Source of the DNA: an uncultured Clostridia bacterium
GTDB taxonomy: Bacteria > Bacillota > Clostridia > TANB77 > CAG-508
Length of the DNA: 26,452 bases
Assembly: GCA_948560265.1 (NCBI GenBank)
Contig: CAOXTD010000016.1
Location: 1 to 26,452 of the forward strand
Direction: 5' to 3'
This document shows positions 20,097 through 26,452 of the stretch, one piece after another. Positions within the stretch are counted from its first letter, which is position 1. Each line of letters opens with the position of its first letter. The notes below the pieces were generated by a model that worked only from the letters and a program-made list of their open reading frames with translations, ran no database searches and had not been told where the DNA came from. The position numbers and the translations under genes were made by a program.

Positions 20097-20126
20097 TTCG
20101 TATGGTATATAATATTCTTTTTATGA
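20097..20126 (-). promoter_or_regulatory. Possible sigma-E/sigma-K promoter of the cysteine-rich pair
   Basis: Minus strand CATACGAA (20104-20097) resembles the sigma-E -10 (CATACA-x-T). TCATAAA about 15 bases upstream is a partial -35. No strong sigma-A pair is seen. Weak evidence. Confidence 0.3.
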
Positions 20127-20203
20127 AAAAGTGTTACAAAATAAAAATGCAAACTAATAAAATAAAAAAACTGTCAAAAAACTATACAAAAAAGAAAAAA
20201 GAA

Positions 20204-20212
20204 TGATATAAT
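20204..20212 (+). promoter_or_regulatory. Extended -10 promoter of mutL
   Basis: TGATATAAT, an extended -10 with TATAAT at 20207-20212. The -35 is weak. The leader would be about 70 bases. Confidence 0.5.
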
Positions 20213-20287
20213 GGAAGCCAAAGAAAACAACGGACAAATTTTATGATAATAAATATACCAAAAAGACAAAAATAGAAAGGAAGAAGA

Positions 20288-22450
20288 ATGGGAAATATAG
20301 TATTATTAGATGACAATACCATTAATAAAATTGCTGCAGGAGAAGTAATCGAAAGACCAGCCTCTGTCGTAAAAGAATTAATGGAAAATTCAATCGATGC
20401 AGGTGCAACAGCAATTAGTGTGGAAATTAGAAATGGAGGAATTTCTTATATTCGTATTACAGATAATGGAAAAGGAATTCAGCCAGATGATATGGAGATG
20501 GCATTTGAAAGACATGCTACTTCAAAAATTAGAAGAGCAGAAGATTTAGAAACAGTTACTTCTATGGGGTTCAGGGGAGAGGCTTTGGCAAGTGTTGCAG
20601 CTATTAGCAAAATAGAAATGGTTTCTAAAACTGCGGAAAATGAAATTGGCTATAGAATAGAAATTGAAGGGGGAAGAATTACTAACAAAGAAGAAACAGG
20701 TTGTCCAAAAGGAACTGCAATTACGATTACAGATTTATTTTTCAATACTCCTGTAAGATACAAATTTCTAAAAAAAGATTTTACAGAAGCAGGGTATATA
20801 GAAGATGCAGTTACAAGACTTGCTTTAGTACACCCAGAAGTAGCTATTAAGTTAATTAATAGTGGAAAAACAATTATACAAACTCCAGGAAACAACGAGC
20901 CAAAGGCTACAATTTATAGTATCTATGGAAAGGACATAGCTGAAAATATTTTAGATGTAGATTATATCTATGAAGATGTTCACATTACAGGAGTAATTGG
21001 CAAACCAGCAATTGCCCGTTCTAATCGTTCAAATCAACTATTCTTTGTTAACCAGAGGTTTATTAAAGATAAAACTTTAACCAGTGCGGCAGAGCAAGGG
21101 TACAAGGGTATGATTACTATTGGAAAATATGGATTTTTAGTCTTGAATATTGAAATGAATCCACAAAAAGTAGATGTTAATGTACACCCTGCTAAATTAG
21201 AAGTTAGATTTGAAGAAGAAAATAAAATTTTTAAAGCAGTATATCATGCTGTTAAGGATACCTTATTAAAAGGCGACTTAGTAGAGGATACAGAAAGAGA
21301 CAAAGAGGGAATAGAACCACAAAAGATTGTTACAGACACAAAAGTATCAGAAGAAACAATTGCAGCTAATGCAAAACCTGTAGAGGAAGTTCAATATAGC
21401 CCAAATATTGAAGAAAAGAAGGAAAAAGGTCTAGCAGGCTTATTTAGAAAAATGCAAGGAAACAAGGAAGAGACGACAACAGAAACTAACAGCAATGACA
21501 TGAAGGAAACTAATAACAAGACAGAAAACGAAGTTGACCCATTTGTAGTACCTCCAAAACAGGAGGTAATTACACAAGTAGAAGATACAAAACAACTAGA
21601 TGGAATGGAAACAAAAGTAATAGATGCTAAAGTAGTAAACGAGAAATTACTAGAAGGTGTTAAAAAATTAGATAGTTTGCAAATAGATCCTCAAACAGAA
21701 GATTTTGATGAAATGTATGTACGTACTTTTGGAAGTATGCCAGTAGAAGCTAAAAGAGAAAACGAGAAAAAAGCAGAACAATTAAAAGAAGAAGAAGAAA
21801 AATATCAAGTAAAAGCAGAAGAATTAGCAACAGCAGAAAATATTTCTATTTTCGAAGAAGAAAAACAAGCGATACCAAGTTATAAATTTATTGGAATTGC
21901 CTTTTCTACTTACATCATTTTAGAATTAGATAAAGAATTGTATATATTAGACCAACATGCAGCTCATGAGAGAATTTTATATGAAAAAGTAAAAAAGAAT
22001 TATTATAGTGAAGAAGAAAAAGATTCTCAATTAATGTTACTTCCAGATATTATCAATCTATCACACAAAGAAATGGATATCGCAAGAGAAAATATGGAGA
22101 TGTTCCAAAAAGCAGGATTTACTTTAGATGAGTTTGGAGAAAATACCATTAGGTTAACAGGAGTTCCTAATATTTGTTTAGAATTAAATACAAAAGAATT
22201 ATTCTTGGAAACACTAGATGAAATTAATACTGTAGCTAGAACTGCAAAACAAGAAATAGAAGAAAAGTTCATTGCAACAGTAGCATGTAAAGCAGCTGTG
22301 AAAGCTAATATGGCTTTAACTAAAGAAGAAGTTGATAAATTAATGGAACAATTACTAGTATTGCCAAATCCATTTACCTGTCCACATGGAAGACCAACAG
22401 CAATTAAAATGACAAAGAATGATATTGAGAGAAAATTTTCAAGGAGATAA
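20288..22450 (+). CDS. mutL: DNA mismatch repair protein MutL
   Basis: 720 residues. MutL links mismatch recognition by MutS to strand cutting. The N-terminal GHKL ATPase domain is complete: INKIAAGEVIERPASVVKEL, ELMENSIDAGA, DNGKGI, GFRGEALASVAAIS and VDVNVHPAKLEVRF. A long acidic linker (about 335-525) is low in hydrophobics. The C-terminal dimer domain has the endonuclease motif DQHAAHER (555-562), then ACKAAVKA, CPHGRPTAI and the end FSRR. So this is a nicking MutL, as in bacteria without MutH. An AAAGGAAG ribosome site precedes the ATG. mutS is not next to it, unlike many clostridia where mutS-mutL-miaA are joined. Six bases separate it from the next gene. Confidence 0.97.
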   Translation: MGNIVLLDDNTINKIAAGEVIERPASVVKELMENSIDAGATAISVEIRNGGISYIRITDNGKGIQPDDMEMAFERHATSKIRRAEDLETVTSMGFRGEALASVAAISKIEMVSKTAENEIGYRIEIEGGRITNKEETGCPKGTAITITDLFFNTPVRYKFLKKDFTEAGYIEDAVTRLALVHPEVAIKLINSGKTIIQTPGNNEPKATIYSIYGKDIAENILDVDYIYEDVHITGVIGKPAIARSNRSNQLFFVNQRFIKDKTLTSAAEQGYKGMITIGKYGFLVLNIEMNPQKVDVNVHPAKLEVRFEEENKIFKAVYHAVKDTLLKGDLVEDTERDKEGIEPQKIVTDTKVSEETIAANAKPVEEVQYSPNIEEKKEKGLAGLFRKMQGNKEETTTETNSNDMKETNNKTENEVDPFVVPPKQEVITQVEDTKQLDGMETKVIDAKVVNEKLLEGVKKLDSLQIDPQTEDFDEMYVRTFGSMPVEAKRENEKKAEQLKEEEEKYQVKAEELATAENISIFEEEKQAIPSYKFIGIAFSTYIILELDKELYILDQHAAHERILYEKVKKNYYSEEEKDSQLMLLPDIINLSHKEMDIARENMEMFQKAGFTLDEFGENTIRLTGVPNICLELNTKELFLETLDEINTVARTAKQEIEEKFIATVACKAAVKANMALTKEEVDKLMEQLLVLPNPFTCPHGRPTAIKMTKNDIERKFSRR

Positions 22451-22456
22451 AAACAG

Positions 22457-22894
22457 ATGGTAATATTTATATATATGTGTATCTTAGCCTTAAATTTAGT
22501 AGCCATTTTCTTGACCTATCACTTTTTAGGAAAAGAAATGGAAAAAAAGGCAAAAGGAATATTTATTATTGTAGGAATTGCTGTTATCTATATGTTAGTT
22601 AGCTTGGTATATTGGATTGGCACAAAAGACATTGATTTAGGTAATAATGAAAGCTTTGGAAAAAATCTAATAACCTTTACTTTTGTACCAGTAAATGCCA
22701 TTGTCATTTTACCATTCTTAGCAAGTTCCTATAAAAACTTGCAAACGGGAAAACTAAAATCAGAGCCTTTTAGAAATCGTTGCATTTTATTAGCAATTGT
22801 TTTAATTATCTTGCTAATTATAGAATTTTTCTATTTTAAGGATATTCAAACAGGAATTTATAATATGCTACAAAATGCGAGAAGCAACAGTTAG
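22457..22894 (+). CDS. Uncharacterised four-helix membrane protein
   Basis: 145 residues with four predicted membrane helices (about 2-23, 34-54, 71-91, 107-127), joined by short charged loops (HFLGKEMEKKAKG, WIGTKDIDLGNNE, KNLQTGKLKSEPFRNR). I do not recognise a domain. An AAGGAGAT ribosome site overlaps the end of mutL, the gap to mutL is 6 bases and to miaA 29 bases, so it is co-transcribed with both. Its place in a repair/tRNA-modification operon says little about its job. Confidence 0.8.
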   Translation: MVIFIYMCILALNLVAIFLTYHFLGKEMEKKAKGIFIIVGIAVIYMLVSLVYWIGTKDIDLGNNESFGKNLITFTFVPVNAIVILPFLASSYKNLQTGKLKSEPFRNRCILLAIVLIILLIIEFFYFKDIQTGIYNMLQNARSNS

Positions 22895-22923
22895 AAAAGT
22901 AAAGAAACAAGAAGGAGAAAAAG

Positions 22924-23871
22924 ATGAAAGCAAAACCAAAAGTAATTGTTATTTGTGGACCGACAGCTTCAGGCAAAACGGGACTTTCTGTAAAACTAGC
23001 ACAAGCAATGAATGGAGAAATTATATCTTGTGATTCTATGCAAATTTACAAAGATATGACTATAGGTACAGCAAAAGTAACCGAAGAAGAAATGCAGGGA
23101 ATACAACATTATTTAATTGATTTTGTTTCACCAGAAGAAAGATATAGTGTTGCTGATTTTCAAAAGGATAGTGAAAAAGCAATTAGTAAGATCTTAGCAA
23201 AAGGGAAGACTCCGATTGTAGTGGGAGGAACAGGACTTTATGTAGATACTTTGGTATACCATATTCAATATCCAGAAGTAGAAACAGATTTAACATATAG
23301 ACAACAATTAGAAAAGATGATAGAAGAGCAAGGATTAGAAACACTATACCAAAAAGCAAAAGAAATTGATTTACAAGCCACAGAAAAAATCAGTAATAAT
23401 GATCAAAAACGTATTATGCGTATTTTAGAGATTTATCATCAAACAGGAAAAACAAAAACACAACTAGAAATAGAATCACGTAGAGAAGAGCCACCTTATG
23501 AATATTTAATGTATGCAATAGATATGGATAGAGAAAAACTTTATGATAGAATTAATCAAAGAGTAGACATTATGATAGAACAAGGATTAATTGAAGAAGT
23601 ACAAGAACTATTGAAAAAATACAAAAATTTTCCCACTGCTATGCAAGGTTTAGGCTATAAAGAAGTTGTACCTTATTTACAAGGTAATATCACAAAAGAA
23701 GAAATGATAGAAAATTTAAAACAAGAAACTAGAAGATATGCCAAACGTCAATTAACGTGGTTTCGAAAAAACAAAGAAATTAAATGGCTAAACGGATTAG
23801 CTCCAGCAGAAGAGAATATACAAAGGATATTGGAGGATTATGAAGAAGCAGAAGCTGAAAAGAAAATATAA
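22924..23871 (+). CDS. miaA: tRNA dimethylallyltransferase MiaA
   Basis: 315 residues, normal length. MiaA adds a dimethylallyl group to N6 of A37 in tRNAs reading UNN codons. The P-loop GPTASGKT (12-19), SCDSMQIYKDMTIGTAK, GGTGLYVDTL and the tRNA-binding AMQGLGYKEV with RYAKRQLTWFRKN are all present. The C-terminus is acidic. An AAGGAG ribosome site precedes the ATG. It is the third gene of the mutL operon. Its last 32 bases overlap the next gene, whose ribosome site GGAGG lies inside the miaA coding sequence, so translation is probably coupled. Confidence 0.97.
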   Translation: MKAKPKVIVICGPTASGKTGLSVKLAQAMNGEIISCDSMQIYKDMTIGTAKVTEEEMQGIQHYLIDFVSPEERYSVADFQKDSEKAISKILAKGKTPIVVGGTGLYVDTLVYHIQYPEVETDLTYRQQLEKMIEEQGLETLYQKAKEIDLQATEKISNNDQKRIMRILEIYHQTGKTKTQLEIESRREEPPYEYLMYAIDMDREKLYDRINQRVDIMIEQGLIEEVQELLKKYKNFPTAMQGLGYKEVVPYLQGNITKEEMIENLKQETRRYAKRQLTWFRKNKEIKWLNGLAPAEENIQRILEDYEEAEAEKKI

Positions 23872-25096
23872 ATTGAATAAAAAAATGATGATAGCAATTT
23901 CAATTGTAGTATTAATAATACTAGGATATTGTTTATATAAAGTAGTGGCTCTTGTTCAAAATCCAACCAATACCTTTAGTGTAGAACAAGGAAAGATTTA
24001 TCAAGAAGAGGCAGCAACAGGCTACATTATTAGAGAAGAGACAGTGGTAAAAGGAAATAACTACAAAAATGGAATGGCACAGATAAAAACAGAAGGAGAA
24101 AGAGTTGCTAAAAACGAAGCTATTTTTCGCTATTATTCTAGTGGAGAGGAAAATTTAAAAAAGAAAATTGCAGACTTAGATGTGAAGATAGATGAGGCAA
24201 TGGAAGGAGAAAAAGGACTATTTACAGTAAGTGATGTGAAAGCTATTGAAAAACAAATTGAAGAGAAAATTGCTTCATTAGTAACTACCAATAATATGCA
24301 AACTATCCGTGAAGCAAAAAAAGAGATTAGCAGTGCAATTACAAAGAAAGCTCAAATAGCAGGGGAGTATAGCCCAGCAGGTTCTTATTTGAAGAAATTA
24401 ATTAATGAAAGAAAAAAATATGAAAATCAATTAAATTCAGGTGCGGAATATTTAAAAGCACCAATTAGTGGTGTGGTTTCCTATAAAGTAGATGGCTATG
24501 AAGAAATTCTTTCACCAAAGGATTTTAGCAATTTAAGTGAAGAGACTTTAAAAAAATTAAATATTAAGACAGGACAAGTAGTAGCAGATAGCCTTGAGAG
24601 TGGAAAAATTATTAATAATTTTGAGTGCTACATAGCTTGCATATTAAGTTCAGAACAAGCTAAAGAAGCAAAACTTAGCTCAACCGTTAAAATAAGACTT
24701 CCAAATAATGCAGAAGTTTTAAGTACAATAGAATACATTTCACATGAAGATGATGATACAATTTTAGTATTAAAATTATCAGAACAAGTACAAGAGTTAG
24801 TTAGTTACCGAAAAATTTCCTTTGATATTATATGGTGGAGTCATAGTGGCAAAAAAGTACCAATCAGTGCAATTGGAAAAGAGCAAAAAGGTGATAATGA
24901 AATATGCTATGTAGTTCGAACAAGAGCTGGATATCAAGATAAAATTTTGGTAAAAGTAACAAAGCAAAATGAAAAATATTCTATTGTTGAGAATTATACA
25001 AACGCAGAACTATTAGAATTAGGATATTCAGCAGAAGAACTAAAGTCACGAAAAACTTTGACGTTATATGACGAAATTTTGAAAAAACCAGAATAA
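23840..25096 (+). CDS. HlyD-like membrane-anchored protein
   Basis: 418 residues. A basic N-terminus and one membrane helix (about 16-38) anchor it with the bulk outside. The region at about 52-100 (ATGYIIREETVVKG and TEGERVAKNEAIF) is biotinyl-lipoyl-like, then a coiled coil at about 105-200, then the second half lipoyl-like (LKAPISGVVSYKVDGYEE, about 212-230) and beta domains. This is the layout of HlyD/RND adaptor proteins, though no transporter is nearby. In many Clostridia a gene of this type sits just before sepF, which suggests an envelope or division role. The ATG was chosen for GGAGG 3 bases upstream, within miaA. Function uncertain. Confidence 0.75.
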   Translation: MKKQKLKRKYKLNKKMMIAISIVVLIILGYCLYKVVALVQNPTNTFSVEQGKIYQEEAATGYIIREETVVKGNNYKNGMAQIKTEGERVAKNEAIFRYYSSGEENLKKKIADLDVKIDEAMEGEKGLFTVSDVKAIEKQIEEKIASLVTTNNMQTIREAKKEISSAITKKAQIAGEYSPAGSYLKKLINERKKYENQLNSGAEYLKAPISGVVSYKVDGYEEILSPKDFSNLSEETLKKLNIKTGQVVADSLESGKIINNFECYIACILSSEQAKEAKLSSTVKIRLPNNAEVLSTIEYISHEDDDTILVLKLSEQVQELVSYRKISFDIIWWSHSGKKVPISAIGKEQKGDNEICYVVRTRAGYQDKILVKVTKQNEKYSIVENYTNAELLELGYSAEELKSRKTLTLYDEILKKPE

Positions 25097-25152
25097 AAAT
25101 ATTACAAAAATGTTACAGAAATATTAAAATCGTATTAAAAACAAAAAAAGTA

Positions 25153-25183
25153 TTGACAAGAAAGCAAAAAAGTTAGATACTAT
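25153..25183 (+). promoter_or_regulatory. Sigma-A promoter of sepF
   Basis: TTGACA (25153-25158), 19 bases, TACTAT (25178-25183). Spacing is long, so a moderate promoter. The leader is about 35 bases. Confidence 0.55.
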
Positions 25184-25224
25184 AAACGATAAAACAAAAG
25201 ACAGAATTTTAGGAGGGTTATAAG

Positions 25225-25719
25225 ATGGCAGGAGCTATTATGGAAAAAGTATGGGGATTATTTGGAATGGACCCAGCAGAAGAACGTGATGATGAAGAAT
25301 TAGAGAACTATGATGATGAAGAATTAGAAAACTATGATGATGAAGAAGAGGAACAACCAGAAGAGAGAAGATTATGGGGAAGAAGAAACAATAAAGTTGT
25401 TAATATGCCTCAAGTACAACAAGTAAAAATGGTAATTTCTCAACCAACCAATTTTGAACAAGCTGCTAGTATTTGTGATTTATTAAAACAAAAAAAATCA
25501 GTCATAGTTAATTTAGAATATGTAAATAAAGATGTTGCAAGAAGAATTATAGATGTTGTATCAGGAGCTGTACATGCATTAGACGGACATATGCAAAAAA
25601 TTTCTAACTCTATTGTATTAATTGCGCCATTTAATTATGACATTGAAAATGATACTGCAAGAGATGAAATCAAAAACAAATTATCTGTTTCTTGGTTAAG
25701 AAATAACAATAATCAATAA
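25225..25719 (+). CDS. sepF: Cell division protein SepF
   Basis: 164 residues. SepF binds FtsZ and the membrane, shaping the division ring. The N-terminal amphipathic helix MAGAIMEKVWGLFG is the membrane anchor; an acidic linker at 21-48 follows. The SepF core (about 65-155) has VVNMPQ, MVISQPTNFEQAASICDLLK, VIVNLEYVNKDVARRIIDVV, SGAVHALDG, a key glycine for assembly, and the final strand NSIVLIAPFNYDI. The start has AGGAGGGTT before it. The linker contains a 24-base tandem duplication. It sits between an HlyD-like gene and divIVA, as in many Firmicutes division clusters, and starts from its own promoter. Confidence 0.95.
   Translation: MAGAIMEKVWGLFGMDPAEERDDEELENYDDEELENYDDEEEEQPEERRLWGRRNNKVVNMPQVQQVKMVISQPTNFEQAASICDLLKQKKSVIVNLEYVNKDVARRIIDVVSGAVHALDGHMQKISNSIVLIAPFNYDIENDTARDEIKNKLSVSWLRNNNNQ
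25288..25347 (+). repeat. 24-base tandem repeat inside sepF
   Basis: Units at 25288-25311 and 25312-25335 encode DDEELENY twice, and a half unit to 25347 follows. The two differ at one third-position base (GAG/GAA). In frame, so only the linker length changes. Confidence 0.9.
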
Positions 25720-25768
25720 AAGATTTCTTGTAAAAACTTTTTTATACAAATTTTAGGAGGAGGATAAT

Positions 25769-26218
25769 ATGCTTACACCTTTGGACATTGAAAATAAGAA
25801 ATTTTCAAAACAAATGATGAATGGTTACAGTGTCGAAGAAGTAGACGATTTCTTAGATGAATTAACAGAAGATTACGAAAAATTATATAAAGAAGTTGCT
25901 GAAAGTAAGAACAAAATGGAAGAATTACAAGAGAATGTAGAAAAATACAAAGGAATAGAAAGTACCTTGCAAAATACTTTAGTTATGGCACAACTTGCAG
26001 CAGATGATATTAAAAAGGCTGCTCAAAAAGAAGCTGACAAAATATTATTAGATGCACAAGGAGATGCTAGACAAACAGCAAGAGCACTGGATCAAGATAT
26101 TATACTCAAGAAAAAGACTTTAGAAGATTTAGAGAAACAATTAGATGTATACAGAGCAAAAATGGAATCACTTTTAATTTCACAATTAGAACTTCTAAAG
26201 GAATCAAATAAAGATTAA
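25769..26218 (+). CDS. divIVA: DivIVA domain protein
   Basis: 149 residues. DivIVA proteins sense negative membrane curvature at poles and septa and recruit division and sporulation partners. The N-terminal lipid-binding domain reads LTPLDIENKKFSKQMMNGYS, then VEEVDDFLDELTEDYEKLY, the canonical DivIVA start (GYxxxEVDxFLDE). Coiled coils fill about 28-70 and 75-149. It is short, with no long C-terminal extension. An AGGAGGAGG ribosome site lies before the ATG. It follows sepF by 49 bases with no promoter between, so they are probably one operon, ending at the hairpin at 26223-26252. Confidence 0.95.
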   Translation: MLTPLDIENKKFSKQMMNGYSVEEVDDFLDELTEDYEKLYKEVAESKNKMEELQENVEKYKGIESTLQNTLVMAQLAADDIKKAAQKEADKILLDAQGDARQTARALDQDIILKKKTLEDLEKQLDVYRAKMESLLISQLELLKESNKD

Positions 26219-26222
26219 ATAA

Positions 26223-26252
26223 AAAACTGCTATCTTTTTCATAGCAGTTTTT
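26223..26252 (+). terminator. Intrinsic terminator after divIVA
   Basis: AAAACTGCTAT (26223-26233) pairs perfectly with ATAGCAGTTTT (26241-26251), with a T-run. Confidence 0.9.
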
Positions 26253-26292
26253 GCAATATTACAAAGAATTAACAATATTACAACAGCATTAA

Positions 26293-26309
26293 GAAAATGT
26301 TACATTTTC
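26293..26309. promoter_or_regulatory. Palindrome upstream of the rsmD promoter
   Basis: GAAAATGTTACATTTTC, a perfect 17-base palindrome about ten bases before the -35 box. It is a possible operator; nothing identifies the protein. Confidence 0.35.
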
Positions 26310-26319
26310 GTTAAAACTA

Positions 26320-26347
26320 TTGACATATTGGTAGAAAACTATAAAAT
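26320..26347 (+). promoter_or_regulatory. Sigma-A promoter of rsmD
   Basis: TTGACA (26320-26325), 16 bases, TAAAAT (26342-26347). The ATG is at 26373. Confidence 0.65.
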
Positions 26348-26372
26348 AAGTATATATCATACTAGAGGTATT

Positions 26373-26452
26373 ATGAGAGTAATTAGTGGAATAGCAAGAG
26401 GCACAAAATTAAATTCAATTGAAAGTTTGTCTACAAGACCAACTTTAGATAG
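26373..26452 (+). CDS. rsmD: 16S rRNA (guanine-966 N2) methyltransferase RsmD (3' partial)
   Basis: Only the first 26 codons are in the window. They read MRVISGIARGTKL followed by LSTRPTLDR, which matches the RsmD N-terminus (MRVISGxARGxxL, then TRPTxDR). RsmD methylates G966 of 16S rRNA in the small ribosomal subunit. A GAGGT ribosome site is 5 bases before the ATG. It has its own promoter after the divIVA terminator. The remainder, including the SAM-binding site, lies beyond the end. Confidence 0.85.
   Translation, partial: MRVISGIARGTKLNSIESLSTRPTLD

Overview
The window looks like a chromosomal piece of a low-GC, endospore-forming Clostridia bacterium, probably an uncultured gut lineage. 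The reasons are AT-rich codon use (mostly AGA, TTA, AAA), strong GGAGG ribosome binding sites, a three-gene spoVA block as in clostridia, SepF/DivIVA division genes, a sortase, and a pilin-like N-terminus of the GITLIALIVT type common in such genomes. The sequence shows no plasmid, phage or insertion-sequence transposase gene.

Layout. 1-1205: the 3' part of a pilin-anchored protein with a formylglycine-generating-enzyme/C-type-lectin-like C-terminus. 1343-1918: a PlsC-type acyltransferase. 2001-4099 (minus): dodecin-spoVAC-spoVAD-spoVAE, with a forespore (sigma-F-like) promoter in front of dodecin. 4183-4605 (minus): a stand-alone MutS domain I protein. 4837-7689: a membrane-anchored GH18 hydrolase and an unrecognised protein. 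7826-11007: greA, deoD (minus), pyrG. 11215-13168: groES-groEL under a variant CIRCE operator. 13388-13928: a DUF4160/DUF2442 pair bracketed by repeats. 14045-15407: mtaB with a one-base frameshift. 15677-18635: a compact alaS, a HIT protein and a sortase. 18690-18863 (minus): tRNA-Gln and tRNA-His. 19101-20059: four small genes, two of them cysteine-rich. 20288-23871: mutL, a membrane protein, miaA. 23840-26452: an HlyD-like protein, sepF, divIVA and the start of rsmD. No stretch longer than 300 bases lacks a gene.

How the parts work together. Most genes are housekeeping: CTP synthesis, purine salvage, transcript cleavage, protein folding, tRNA modification and charging, mismatch repair, and division. 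The spoVA block handles dipicolinic acid in spores. A dispersed family of palindromic intergenic repeats (core GGGACGT) sits at five gene boundaries. These repeats double as terminators, lie in one 5' leader and supply one stop codon.

Most interesting points. (1) The C-terminus of the first protein has the codon pattern expected of a diversity-generating retroelement target, and a MutS-domain-I protein, a type described as a retroelement accessory, lies 3 kb away; no reverse transcriptase or template repeat is visible here. (2) Dodecin appears to be a forespore-expressed member of the spoVA operon. (3) The DUF4160/DUF2442 cassette is flanked by repeats and near-duplicate promoters. (4) The CIRCE operator carries matched substitutions in both arms, and GroEL ends in a Cys/His-rich tail instead of GGM repeats.
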